This document shows, in pieces, positions 11,001-21,861 of a DNA stretch of 64,000 nucleotides. The position numbers and the translations under genes were made by a program. Positions within the stretch are counted from its first letter, which is position 1, and every line of letters starts with the position of its first letter. The notes under the pieces were generated by a model that worked only from the letters and a program-made list of their open reading frames with translations, did no database searches and was not told the DNA's origin. This DNA is from Marvania coccoides (lineage: Eukaryota > Chlorophyta > Trebouxiophyceae > Chlorellales > Chlorellaceae), in assembly GCA_963854735.1 (NCBI GenBank), contig OY978103.1, positions 1,178,001 through 1,242,000 of the forward strand, in the 5' to 3' direction.

Positions 11001-12608
11001 CCAGCGCAGGTAATAGTCAATGGCGGTGTCGTTCAAAAACTCCTCTGGACCCAGCCGAGCCATATCAGAGGCAGTGAACTCCACCGAACCAGGACCCCCC
11101 GCAGGCGGGATCGTGCATTTCAGCCCCGCTAGCCGCTGCGTGACCGACGCGAGCGCAGCGGCTGCCGCGCGACGCGGCGGCCGCCGGCCCTCCTGCTTGG
11201 CAGCCGCTGGAGCTGCAGCCACGGCCGCAGCGCCCGCTCGCCCCTCTTCGTCGCTGTCCAGCAGCTCAATGGGGTGCTCAGCGTTGTCCCCGGGGGAAGG
11301 CGGCGGCGGCTTCTTGGCAGAATGCTGCCGCTGCCGCGGGGGGTGCAGGACGTCAAAGCCAAGGGCAGGGGGCGGCGCACGCGCCCTGGCGTCGCCCTGC
11401 GCCGTGTGCAGCACATCTCGCAGCGAGTTTGCGCCGCTGGCCAGCTTTGGCGGCTGGGGCATGGTGCTGCCGCCGCCGCCGCCGCCGCCGTACCCAGCCC
11501 CGAAGTTTGATGTGGGCACCGTCTGGTTCTTCCTGCCGAAGAGGTTCTTGTAGACAGGGAGCTGCTGTTGCTGCAAGGTTTTGGCGCGCTTTGGCGGCGG
11601 CGGTTGGAGCGCGGCGGTGTTGTTCAGGTTCTGCAGCTTGCAGGGCCGGCAGAAGAACCCAAAGCCCTGCATATAGAGAAATTAAAAAGCACGCCCATCA
11701 GCCCCTATACTCTTAATTGTTGAATAACATACAAGTTGAAAAGGAGGATTGTTGAACAGCAATAATGATTCCAGGGATTCTTCATCTTGGACCACGCACC
11801 CCTTCCTCATGCAGGTCCGCCATCCTGAAACTCTGCTCGCAGCCGGTGCACTGTCGCGTCTCCGTCGCCCCTCGCTGCCCCGTTAACACCCCGCACGCGC
11901 CAGCTATCTTGTGGGAAATGGAGCTGAAAAGACTCCCCCCGCCCTTCCCTCCCCCCCCTGGGTGCGCCAGCGAGCTGGGGTTGGGCTGCCGGGCCGTGGC
12001 CGCGGCCGTCATTTGCGCCCCGCGGGAGCCGCCAGAGGGCTTGCCGAAGCCGCCGCGCGCAGCAGTGGGGACAGGCGGCTGATCAAGCGGCGAGAAATAT
12101 TTGCTGTGAGCGGCGCAGGACGGCAGAGGGGCCCCCTGTTCCAACGCCTCTGCCTGGTTGTCACACGCCTGCGCGATGTAGACGTAAATACGGATGGGCA
12201 AATGCTGCTCCAGGAGAGGAAGCGAAAGAAAGAAAGAAAAAGGAAGGCGGAAGGCGGCGCAGTGACAATTTATAAATACACACTTACGGTTACTAACCAT
12301 TCCCTAGACTGCTCCTTCTTGATGTCGGGGTAGAACTCGAGCAGCCTTTCCATGTAAATGGGCGGCCATACGAGGTTGAAATACGTCTTATTGCCATTTT
12401 TCAGGTAGTCCTCCTTCACCCGTCCTCCCCCACTCCTTTTCTTTTGGTTGAGCTCCTCCAGGATTACGGCCCGGTTCAAAAAGTCCTGATTCTTTTTGAA
12501 AACGGGGCGTAGTTTAGAAATAAGCTCCTCCTTGGAGAGATTGGCCGCTTCTTCTTTGAATTCTCTTGTTTTTGAGTGTAAAGCTTTCAGCGGGTCACAA
12601 GCCGACAT
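8002..12608 (-). CDS. ULP/SENP-type SUMO protease with Cys4 knuckle
   Basis: Four exons: 12608-12288, 12204-11800, 11666-10155 and 9945-8002; all junctions are in phase 0, giving 1393 residues. The C48 cysteine-protease domain lies at roughly residues 445-740: FLNDTAIDYYL, FNTFFYKKL, the catalytic His in HDHLHWSLMVI, Asp in ILHLDSLEG, and Gln/Cys in QDNYCDCGLYVC. The family cleaves SUMO precursors and SUMO conjugates. N-terminally C226-x2-C229 and C248-x2-C251 meet across the exon 2/3 junction and could bind zinc. Hydrophobic-acidic stretches IELLDSDEE (about residue 373), IEIVDD and VDVVDMTDD (the very C-terminus) look like SUMO-interaction motifs. Long low-complexity Gln, Gly and Pro segments flank the catalytic core. 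The intron 1 acceptor is a tandem NAGNAG (gagcag), so one Gln may be included or skipped. Confidence 0.9.
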
Positions 12609-12912
12609 GCCCACTCCTACCAACTTATTATCTTCTTAACGCAGCGAAATCAATAGCATGGGCAAAGCTCCTCAAAGAGTGAACATACAAAATAATAATT
12701 AAATTCAAAGTAAGTGATCAAGGTTCGTGGCATCCGTAACAGAAAGTCCCAGTCCCTTTTGAACGCATTTTTTTGATACTAATAAAGATTTAAATGTGTG
12801 GGCGACTCTGGAATTTTGAATAAAGGGGATTTTTTTTTTGGACTGCGAAATTAAATTGGGAATTGGTGACTCTTTTCCCTGCATTTCGCAAATCTTAATT
12901 GGCAAAGGAAGA

Positions 12913-13970
12913 ATGGCTGGTCTAAATGGTAAAGTGGTGCTGATCACAGGCGCAGCAAAAGGTAAGCAACACAATTTTCATCTGACCGATCCAGATGTAA
13001 CTCCAGATGTAACCCCCCAATGGGCCATTGCTGCAGGCATCGGGTATGCGTGCGCGCAGTCTCTAGGGCGGGCGGGAGCGAGGATCATGCTGTGCGACAT
13101 CGATGCCAGCGCCCTTTCCGACGCTGAAAAGAGCCTTGCGGCGGAGGGCATTCAGGTTGCAGCTGTGACCTGTGACGTTGGCAGCAAAGCCCAGGTCGAC
13201 GCTGCAGTGGACGCCACAGTTGAAAAATTCGGTGGAATCGACGGTAACCCCCCTGTTTTTAAAATAATTTAAAATTTTCAACCTTTGCTTCAACCACTTA
13301 CGAGCGTCCTCCTTCCCATTCACTCAGTGGCTGTGGCGAACGCTGGCATCGTGCGCACCGCCGACTTCCTGGACCTCAAAGAAGAGGATTGGGACGCGGT
13401 CATTCGGATTAATTTGAAGGGGGTGTTCTTAACAGGACAAGCTGCTGCACGGCAAATGGTGGCCCAGAAGCGAGGGGGCGCACTGGTCAACCTCAGCTCG
13501 GTCAACGCCATAACTGCCATCCCAAACATCACAGGTGGGGGGGACAAAGTAACAATATACTACAAATGCTACTCCAGGAGAGCGTGCAAAGCTGAGTACC
13601 TGTCTGCCGTTTTTCTTTTTTTCTCGCAGCTTACAACTCTTCCAAAGGCGGAATTAACAACTTGACGCGCAACATGGCGCTGTCGCTGGCCCAACACAAC
13701 ATCAGGGTCAACGCTGTGGCGCCTGGCAGCGTGGCCACCGATCTGTTTAAGAAAGTAGCGGTTGATAAAGAGGTGATGAAGGGCGTGCTGTCGAGAACGC
13801 CCATGCTGCGGGCGGCTGAACCGATAGAGATTGGCAACATTGTCAAGTTCTTGGCCAGCAGCGACGCCAGCTACATCACAGGGCAGGTGATTTACGCCGA
13901 CGGCGGCAGGCTGGCGCTGAATTACACAGTGAAGGTGCCAGATGAGGCGGTGGATGCCGCTTTACGTTGA
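12913..13970 (+). CDS. Short-chain dehydrogenase/reductase (classical SDR)
   Basis: Four exons, 12913-12961, 13037-13243, 13328-13534 and 13630-13970, make a 267-residue protein of normal classical-SDR length. The Rossmann motif TGAAKGIG is split by intron 1. ANAG, the NLSS catalytic Ser strand, the YNSSKGG active site (Tyr and Lys) and VAPGSVATD are all present. The family performs NAD(P)(H)-dependent oxidoreduction of alcohols or ketones; the substrate cannot be read from sequence, and the closest look is to FabG/glucose-dehydrogenase-like members. There is no obvious signal or transit peptide (MAGLNGKVVLITG starts at the fold), so it is probably cytosolic. It is divergent from the SUMO protease gene, with about 300 bp between start codons. 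Confidence 0.93.
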
Positions 13971-14588
13971 CGTAATGCGATGATGGCAGCGGCAGAACGC
14001 TGCAGATAAATTTTTATTCGATTGTGTGACTGCTCTGAGAGAATGGCATTGCCTTGTGCAAAATTTTACAGATCAGTACCCGGCGTGCATCACAGAAAAA
14101 ATGGGGGAGAGGAAAATCTAAAGTATTATAACAGCAGAAAGAGACAAAATTCTTCCGGGGAGGTGATGAGAGTATATTATTTCATAATAATTGCAAGGCT
14201 ACGAGGCACTAACTGCCCTAACTAGAAAAAAAAAGAGATATAAGAAAAGAACAGCATGTTGCGGGTGAGGATAACAGAACCTTCAATTGCGTTTTTGACG
14301 AGAGGAAACCGAAAATATTTTTGATCCGTTCAAGAAATCAAAAAAGAAGAAAAACAAAAGTTGAATGGGGGAGGAAGGTGGGGGCGGCCGACACCGCGGG
14401 GGCCCGGAAGAATTGAACGGTATAAAGAAATAAAACAAGTGTCGCAGCGAGACAGCCGAGGGATGCTGGATTAAAGGCACCCTGGAGGCTGGCGTCGAGT
14501 CATAATTGGTGGGAGTAGGAGGGGAGGGGTGGTAGTAATACGAATGAGGTGGATCAAAGGTTCATTGAGCTGCTGCTGCAGTGCGAGT
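13971..14588. other. Convergent 3' spacer between SDR and small membrane protein
   Basis: AT-rich DNA of 618 bp where two genes converge. It contains A-runs and small open frames without family features. No RNA gene recognised. Confidence 0.5.
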
Positions 14589-14893
14589 TTACTGCTGCAC
14601 GCCGGAGGCAGCGAATCCGTGGCTCATGACCACCTTCTTCTCAACGGGGGAATGCGCCACCACCTTGGCCTCCTGCTCTGCCTGACCGGCGGCCATGGCC
14701 ATCATGCCAACACTGCAGTAGAAGGAAAATAACGGCAGGGAAATGAGCGGGTGTTCAATTGAATCGAGAGTTGAGTGCAACAGATGTGGGGAAGGCAGGG
14801 CATCGCTGCTTACCCGCTGCCGACGGCAACACCGGCGCCGACGAGGCCGACAAGGCCGATGAGAGACAGGGAGACGTAGATAGCCTGGTTCAT
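14589..14893 (-). CDS. Small glycine-rich single-TM protein, unknown
   Basis: Two exons, 14893-14814 and 14712-14589, encode 67 residues. An N-terminal hydrophobic helix (IYVSLSLIGLVGLVGAGVAV) is followed by a soluble, mildly charged tail ending SGVQQ. Codons in exon 1 are almost all C-ending, as in POR and RPS9, which suggests strong expression. A likely 5' UTR intron sits upstream: donor ggtgag just below 15101 and acceptor ctgcag just above 14903, ten bases before the start codon. I do not recognise the family; organelle membrane complexes have many subunits of this size, but no signature supports a specific one. The splice phase agrees (80 + 124 nt). Confidence 0.6.
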
Positions 14894-15507
14894 TGTGAGG
14901 GTTCTGCAGGAGGCGGACACAAAAAAAATCGTCGGTCATCGATTAATAACCAGTGTGGTAGGAGTTACAACAGCGGCAGCCCGGCGCAATAGTCATGAAT
15001 TGGAGTGAAATGCAATCCAGCGATGCAAGCACGGCGCTTAGCGGCGGCAGAGCCCACCACCGGAATTGTCAGCAATGTGCACGGGTGGTCAATGTCTCAC
15101 CTGAGGGTTGGAGGAGAGGGGAGGGGTGTGGGGGGGGCGAGGGGCGTGAGGGTGTGAGCTAATTTTAAATAGAGAATTGCAGCACGCGTCGAGGCTGATC
15201 TTTTTATTTTATTTTTGCGCGAATATGTTGACTCGGGCGTTGCCGTCACCGCGATGATTAATTACCATTGCGTTAACGCCTCCCAGCATTTTTTTTTTTT
15301 AATTCGAGCTACGCTACACGCGAACCCTTCGCTGAGACGCTGGCATTCACCTGCATTCCTTTGAAGCACTTACAATCTTCTTCGCCCCTCAGCCAACCCC
15401 CCCCCCTCCCCCCGTCAATACACGTACTCGGTGCAGCCCCCATTCAACTAAAATATAAATTTTCTACACCTCCCCGGTCGCCCCATCCCCCCGCACAAAC
15501 TCTCGCA
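14894..15507. other. Divergent promoter region, small TM protein / 240-aa protein
   Basis: 614 bp between two divergent start codons. It holds the inferred 5' UTR intron of the minus-strand gene (about 14904-15100), a G-rich block near 15110-15150, and a T-run near 15291. No additional gene seen. Confidence 0.45.
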
Positions 15508-16423
15508 ATGAGCGCTGGAGCATTTGCAGCTCGGCAGCGGGCCGCCGAAGGCTCCTACTTTAACACCGAGGAGCGCCTGGCCGTCGTGCGCCGCCTCGAA
15601 AGCATGGTGGAGTCGGTAAGCTCGAAATCTAGCATCGTAAACAAAAAAAAACATTTATTTGCTGAAGCAGCTCTGACCAAAAAAAAATAAAATTTTCTGA
15701 TCACGTCTTGCAGGGAAAGCTCGACAAGTCTGCGCTGGACGCCGTCAGGCGCTTTGAGTCCCCCGTCCAGATCATCACCACCAAAGAAATCCCCATCTTC
15801 GAGTACAAACGCGGCTTGGTGCCTGGTAAGCCTCTTATTTCTAAGAATTCCATCGCTTTGCAATTATTTTTCACCGCAAATTTCCTCATGCCCATTTTTC
15901 AACTGTGTCCTTCCCCGCAGCCCCCCGCCCCATGAAGACATTCAACCTGGGCACCCAGTTCTCCCTGGGGCGAGCCCGCTGGACCACTGAAGATGCTTCG
16001 ATCTTTTCGGTCGCTGATGGCAAACGCTTGGCGTCCACCCCACCCAAAGCCATGAGCAACTACGACTCTATCCGCATGAACAAAATCCAGCGCGCAGCCA
16101 TGGAGACTCCCACCGTCGCTGGCTACCGCCTGCTCCCGGAGCTCACGCCCGGCCGCGCCATGCTGTGGGGCACAGTGCTGGCCATTTGGGGTACCGGCGC
16201 GCTGATGGCGTCGGCAATGCGCGGCCTAGACATTCAGGGTTCGGCAGACGCGTCGGGTAAGTTGAGGGCGGCGGTTTTGCCGTGGGCTGAAGGCCTGGCA
16301 ACGAAGATGGAGCCGCTGAAGGCTGGCCTGTCGCTGGCTGTGGCTGCTGGCACCGAGGCCAGAGTGGAGACGTCTACCTCGCAGATGGTGCAGCGCCTGA
16401 AGGCCAAATTAATGGCGACGTGA
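15508..16423 (+). CDS. Unknown protein with one C-terminal-half TM helix
   Basis: Three exons, 15508-15615, 15714-15825 and 15921-16423, encode 240 residues with consistent phases. The N-terminal half is charged and soluble (YFNTEERLAVVRRLESM, ITTKEIPIFEYKRG). Around residues 145-170 a block PGRAMLWGTVLAIWGTGALMASAM looks like a membrane segment, followed by an amphipathic tail. The GRA-x-x-WG-T-LA-x-x-G pattern is loosely like TMEM242-type mitochondrial assembly proteins, but this is a guess. Its 3' end converges on FIGL1, about 350 bp away. That it is a real gene is supported by three clean exons; the function is open. Confidence 0.62.
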
Positions 16424-16777
16424 TAGCAGAAACGAGTTTTTTCTTTCCTCCGTAAGAAGCCGCAATATACGTATTTTTGTTTTTTACCCTTCATTCAAAA
16501 TATACTGGAGCTGCGTGCTTGCTTGCCTATTTTTTTGGTCGTATCATTGATTTTTTTTACGTTTGTATTCTGTGTTTCAGCCTCTGATTTTTTATTTTTT
16601 TTCCTACCGTCCCGACTCTTTTTCAACCCCTTCTTAACCTAACGAACTCAACCCTCCTCCCCCTCATCCTGTATAATTTTTTTTCTTTGCATTTCTATTT
16701 TTCTTAACTATACTTTTTTCCAATGAAATCAGTTTTAGAGTCCGTAGGATGTTTTTTCTCGTTAATAAAATAAAATT
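16424..16777. other. Convergent 3' spacer, T-rich
   Basis: 354 bp between converging stop codons, strongly pyrimidine-rich on the plus strand. No gene or RNA seen. Confidence 0.5.
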
Positions 16778-18984
16778 TCACCAGTCGTCATCGCTGCCCC
16801 CTGCGCCGCCCTCCCCGCCCGCTCCATCACCCAGGATCTTCGCGCCGTGCCTCTCATTGTACTGCTCGTACCGCAGCACCTCCCCAGGCTCCACGCTGGC
16901 GCGCTGCGCCCTCGCCGCCACCGCAAAGTCTTTCAGCACCACCGCCCGCAAATCTGCCTCCTGCAGGGCAGCTACCCCCGCGCCCGCAGCACGCACAGCA
17001 TCCCTGACGGGCCCTTGGCACGCCTCTTGGATCAAATTCTTCATGTCTGACCCAGAGTAGCCCTCAGTCTTGACCATGATCTTTCCTAGATCTTCATCAT
17101 TGAGCGCCGCCGCCACTCCGCCCCCAGGGCCCAGCTGCCGCAGCACCATCTCCCGGCGGGCGGTGCCGCAGGGCAGCGGGATGTAGAGCTGCTTGGGCAT
17201 GCGCCGCCGCGCCGCCTCGTCCAGTTCTTCGGGCCTGTTGGTGGCTCCGATGAGAAGCACCCGCCGGGCGGCTGAAGCAGGGTCACACCCCTCCATCTGC
17301 ACCAGCATCTCCGTTTTCAGCCGGCGGCTGGCTTCGTGCTCCCCCTCCGCTTTGCGCGCAGACAGCAGCGAGTCGATCTCGTCGATAAAAATCACCGCCG
17401 GCGCCAACCACCCCGCAACCGCAAACAGCGCGCGCACCATCTTCTCCCCCTCGCCAATCCACTTGGAGGTCAGCGAAGACGCGGAAATGGAGAAGAACGA
17501 AGCCCGGATATTGGAGGCTATGGCTTTTCCCAGCAGCGTCTTGCCGGTGCCTGGCGGCCCAAACAGCAAAATTCCTTTGGGGGGCGCGCGCGCGCCTTTA
17601 AATATCTCAGGGTTCAACATTGGCCACACGACCACCTCTTGGATGAGTTTTTTGGCAGCGTCTTGCCCTGCAATGTCATCCCAAGTCACCGCCCCTCCGC
17701 CGTCAATGACCTCGTTGCACACCTGCTCCACTAAATTCAAATCCAGGCGCGACAGCTCCTCAGGCAGCGGCTCCCCAGGGGAGAGCTTCAGCAGCTCCAG
17801 GGTGCGGGCGGTGAGGGGGCCGTCCTCCTCCACGGCAGGCCCCTTGTTGGCTCCGCTGTTGGCAGCGTTGCCGCCATTTGCGCCGCCGCCAGCCTGCGCC
17901 TGCAGCGCTTTCTTCACAAACGGAGGCACAAACTTGCCGCTGGGGCCGGAGTATCCTCCGCCGCCGCCAGGCGCGCGCCGAAGCCCAGATGTGTTTTGCA
18001 CGCGGGGGGCAGGGCCGCGAAGCGCATCTTTTCCTTCTTTCCTGAGGTCGGATACGTACTTGGTGGCAGCTGTTTGAAAGGCTCCAAAGCCAGGGGCTTG
18101 GTTGGTGTCTTCTTCCTCTCCCATGTCCTCATCCATGCCGTCGTATAGGTCGTGGTGGTGCTGCTGCGGGCTGCGTTGGTGCTGTTTGGGCTGCGGGGCG
18201 GAGAACCGGGCCTGAGCCACCGAGTCGTGGTGCTGCCCGCCGCGAGGCACCTTGGCAGCCCAGCGGGAGTCGCCTGCGCAGAGTGTCGATGTTGGAGGGA
18301 TCAAAATTACTATAGGAATATTAGAAAATGAGCGATAGCGGAAAGGTGATCTTTAATTACCTGGAGGGGGCGCAGGGTCGGCAGAACGGGGGTGGATCTG
18401 CTTGCCGGTGGTGGGAGCCAGATTTGCGCGGTCAGCGAACACCCTGGGCTGCATAGAAGGGGGAGGAGGCAGCAGCGGCGTCAGTGTCCGCGAGGGGCGG
18501 GGCTGCGCCAGCAGCGCTGAGAAAGACTCCCGCGCGCGCAATTTCTCGAGGAGGTTGGAGTTCGGCGGGGTGGTGAGCTTGAAGCCCTCGGGGCAGCCTG
18601 CCTTCTTGGCCAGCTGTGCGAGCTCCTCCTGTCTGTAGGTGTCGAAAAAGCAAATTTGAAACAAACGTCAAAATGCTGGCCATTTACAGGTATTTAAGGG
18701 CCCATTAATTACCTTGAGGTTGTCTGGCTGCTCTGCAGCCTCAGGCGGTGGAGTTTGGAGAGGCAGTCGGCGAGCAGAGGCTCCGTGCTCCACAGCTCGC
18801 ACTCAGAGCCCGAGGCAAAGAAGCTCAGCAGCGTCTGCAGCCGCACGAGCGCCGTTTCTGCGTCTTGAGCGCATTTTGCAGCCTCGGGACCGCCCACAGG
18901 CTGTGCTGCCGCTAGTTTGATCATTCGATCAGTTGAAAACACTGCCTCCTCGAGCGCAGCTGTGTGCGCGTCCACTGCGTTCAT
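16778..18984 (-). CDS. FIGL1: Fidgetin-like 1 AAA ATPase
   Basis: Three exons, 18984-18713, 18632-18361 and 18273-16778, encode 679 residues. The meiotic-clade AAA domain follows VTWDDIAGQDAAKKLIQE: Walker A GPPGTGKT near residue 419, FFSISASSLTSKWIGEGEKMVRALF pore region, Walker B VIFIDEIDSLL, sensor GATNRPEELDEAARRR, and a Vps4-type C-terminal helix (EVLRYEQYNERHGAK). This block order and wording match FIGL1 better than katanin or spastin. FIGL1 limits meiotic crossovers by removing RAD51/DMC1 from DNA. The N-terminal ~300 residues are low-complexity with His/Gln and Gly runs; a short conserved-looking stretch in exon 2 (LAQLAKKAGCPEGFKLTTPP) is of unknown role. The start codon lies 97 bp after the stop of the upstream co-directional DUF3054 gene. 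Confidence 0.9.
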
Positions 18985-19081
18985 CTTCTTCCTTATCAGC
19001 TAGTTAATAATCGACGAGTACATTTAGAAAATAAAATATTTCAAAAATATCATTCAAACAGCCAAGCCTTCATTCAAAATT

Positions 19082-19903
19082 TCACCACCGCTTTGTCAAG
19101 CCTCCCAGCAGCGACAGGAACTCCAGCGGCCCGCCCTTTCTGTTCTTCTTGCTGCTGTCCTTCGTGTTGGGCGCCTTGCTGGCCGCGAACGCCCGCCACC
19201 CCACCAGGCACACCGCTGTGGCCACCAAACTGACGATAACAAAGGACTTTTCAGGAAGGTAGCCCCGCATAACCGACCGAATGGCCACCCCCAGGGGCAC
19301 CGCCACCGCCCAGGACTTGAGCGCCGCGCCGGTGGCAGCCCCCACGTCGCCCCCCTGCGCCTCTTTGCTGAACCCGCCCAGCAGCGGCGCCGCCAGAAAC
19401 CATCCGATCAAAAAGGGCAACGCCGTCTCCAGGGAGCCGCCCAGCGTCACCCCTTCCGCGTGACGCAGGCGACCCACTGTGGCGAACGCCAGCAGCGCCA
19501 GGGTGTCTCCCCCAGCCAGGAGAGCCGCTCGAGAAAGGGTGGTGGTGGCGGCGCCGCGGTCCACTGCAGCCACGCCGGAGACGGATTCCTCGGGTAGGTT
19601 CTCCACGCGCTGCAGCTTCATTCCGGGCTGCATGGCGGAGGGTGGCGGGGAAGGGAAGGAGCGGCCTGGGGGCGGGGTGGTTCTGATCTTGGGCGGGGTT
19701 GTCGGGGATGCGGACGTGGAAGGGGAGGAGGAAGCGTCGTCTGACTCTGCGGATGCGCGGATCACGGTGTACATGTGGCGGACGCGGCCGCTGGCTGCGT
19801 TTCCGTAAAGGTTGGGCGTGCGCAGGGCGCCTCGAGACCAGGACTCGATTCGGAGATGAGCACCGCCGGGCAGGGCGATGCTGGTGAGCGCAGCGCACGA
19901 CAT
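19082..19903 (-). CDS. Plastid DUF3054-family membrane protein
   Basis: Intronless frame of 273 residues. The first ~65 residues are Arg/Ser/Ala-rich and lack acids until ASAESDD, as in a chloroplast transit peptide. A disordered Ser/Pro segment follows, then about four hydrophobic segments: ALLAGGDTLALLAFATVGR, TALPFLIGWFLAAPLLGGF, SWAVAVPLGVAIRSVMRGY and FVIVSLVATAVCLVGWRAF. The DxLAL...FA-x-GR-x-xH and PF-x-x-GW-x-x-x-P signature fits DUF3054, a family of cyanobacterial and plastid inner-membrane proteins of unknown function. It is divergent from RPS9 (217 bp between starts) and followed by FIGL1 on the same strand after only 97 bp. I chose the ATG at 19903; upstream sequence has no better start. 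Confidence 0.8.
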   Translation of the reverse strand: MSCAALTSIALPGGAHLRIESWSRGALRTPNLYGNAASGRVRHMYTVIRASAESDDASSSPSTSASPTTPPKIRTTPPPGRSFPSPPPSAMQPGMKLQRVENLPEESVSGVAAVDRGAATTTLSRAALLAGGDTLALLAFATVGRLRHAEGVTLGGSLETALPFLIGWFLAAPLLGGFSKEAQGGDVGAATGAALKSWAVAVPLGVAIRSVMRGYLPEKSFVIVSLVATAVCLVGWRAFAASKAPNTKDSSKKNRKGGPLEFLSLLGGLTKRW

Positions 19904-20120
19904 GGTGATCTGAATGTGTGTGAGCGATCCCAACTGGCAGAACCGTGTGTAGAATTGCGAAAATTGCTGTTTTCAGTGGGGAAAATGTAGCGCAGCATGA
20001 CGCAGCGTGACCAGGGAAAAAGGTCGGCGGAGCTCACAAAAGTTCCTGCTCGCGGCTCGTTCTGTCTCTTTCAACGCGGCGATAAACGCGTTTAACCAGT
20101 AAGGGCGAAAATCAGACGCG

Positions 20121-21070
20121 ATGCCCCACATCGCTCACTACAGGAACTGTAAGTAGAAAATGATTGAATTTGGGGGACTCTTAATAGACCAGGGAGGGGC
20201 TTGGAAGGCGTAGAACGAGCCTTCGAAATCTTCGGAGAATTTGTGCGGCATCGGAGCGGCGTTTAAAGCGGACCCAGCCTCGGCCGACGGCTCGAATGGT
20301 GGCGATTTCTGCGAGTGCAGCGACAGGCGGCGAGGCGGCTACGCGCATATTAATTTAATGCGCTTTATTTCCAGCGCATATCAGCGGATGGAGGGTGCAG
20401 CGATCGTGGACGGGCAGCCTTTTTATTTTGGATGATAGTTAATTTATATTTTTGGGGGCTTTTTATTCGTTTCTCTTCTGCTGCTAACTAATCATATGCA
20501 ATGCACCCTCGCGTTCGTGCAGATGGCAAGACCTTCAAGAAGCCTCGCCGTCCTTTCGAGAAGGAGCGCCTGGACGCTGAGCTGAAGGTGGTGGGAGAGT
20601 TTGGGCTGCGGAACAAGCGGGAGCTGTGGCGCGTGCAGATGGTGCTGTCCAAGATGCGCGCCCGCGCCCGTGACCTGCTCACTCTGGACGAGAAGGACCC
20701 CCGCCGGCTGTTTGAGGGCGAGGCCCTGCTGCGCCGCATGTACAAGTACGGCTTCCTCAGCGAGGACCAGAACAAGCTCGATTACGTGCTGGCTCTCAAC
20801 CCCCAGGACGTCCTGGAGCGCCGCCTGCAGACCCTGGTGTTCAAGCTGGGCCTGGCCAAGTCCATCCACCACGCCCGTGTCCTCATCCGCCAGCGCCACA
20901 TCCGGGTGGGCAAGCAGATCGTCAACATCCCTTCCTTCCTCGTGCGCATCGACTCGCAGAAGCACATTGACTTCGCGCTCAACTCGCCCTTCGGCGGCGG
21001 CCGCCCCGGCCGCGTGAAGCGCAGGAACATGCAGAAGGGCGGCGGCGGCGGAGACGAGGAGGAGGAGTAA
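20121..21070 (+). CDS. RPS9: 40S ribosomal protein S9 (uS4)
   Basis: Exon 1 20121-20148 carries only MPHIAHYRN plus one base; exon 2 20523-21070 carries the rest; 191 residues, the normal eukaryotic length. Joining gives [21 protein letters not shown], identical in layout to eukaryotic uS4. The S4 RNA-binding domain ([21 protein letters not shown] and [17 protein letters not shown]) is complete and the tail ends in Gly and Glu runs. It binds 18S rRNA in the small subunit and takes part in early assembly and decoding fidelity. The 374-nt intron right after codon 9 is long for this window. Codons are almost all C/G-ending, as expected for a very highly expressed gene. Confidence 0.97.
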
Positions 21071-21861
21071 ATTGTAGTAGTTTAAGCGAAAAAAAAAATG
21101 ATTGGAAGGAGGTGAAGACCGAGTGGGGGTGAATGGGGGAGGTGGAGAGGAGGCGACCGCTGCGGGCGACTGGCTCTTTGCGAGGGCTGGGGAAATGACG
21201 AATCGTAATTTTGAAAAATACATTTCTTTCATTTGCCTTTGCGGAGCGACACTAGACAGTGTGTACGTGTTTCATGTTTGGCGGTGCTGCCAGCGCGTTC
21301 CTTTTTCTTTACTTTTCCCGGTACCTGAATGTAATAAAATATAAAATAAATTATGGTTGGCATGAGAGAGGAAGGGTGGGCAAGGAACGAGGGTTGGTGG
21401 TACTGGCGAGCTCTTGCAAATGTGTTTACAAAGAGCATGCGTTTGCAAAAAGATAAAATGCAGGAAAGGGCAAACACAAAAGCTGTCAGCTGTTATCAGG
21501 CGCTTCTTCATTATCGACCGCCACCCCAGACTAAGATGCTTCCCAATTGATGACTCGGCTGCCTCTCAAGGCTGCCCAATTACCCCCTCTGCAGGACTGT
21601 GCTTGCGAAATTCCTTTAAAGGCATTTAGCGATATAAGCCACGCAGCGCAGCGCGCAGCCCTCGCATTTTCAGGCTCCTACGCAGCCTTGGAAACAGCTG
21701 CGGCATGTCTTACCCTCTGGGTGTCCCCCCCCCGATACGAGTGCACTATTTCCTCAGCTGCTCGCTGGCTTCCCCAAATGATGCTTTCAAAAGCACGAGG
21801 TTCGTATTCAATTTCGCATATTTATTTTTTACCAACGCTTTTAGTGAAGCTCTGAAAGACT
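21071..21861. other. Spacer, RPS9 3' region and VMA21 promoter
   Basis: 791 bp between co-directional genes. AATAAA-like motifs near 21333-21350 may be the RPS9 polyadenylation region. Open frames here lack any family feature. Confidence 0.45.

Noticed and set aside
20149..20522. Intronic snoRNA in the RPS9 intron
   Set aside because: No convincing C/D or H/ACA box pair with terminal stem could be found by eye.
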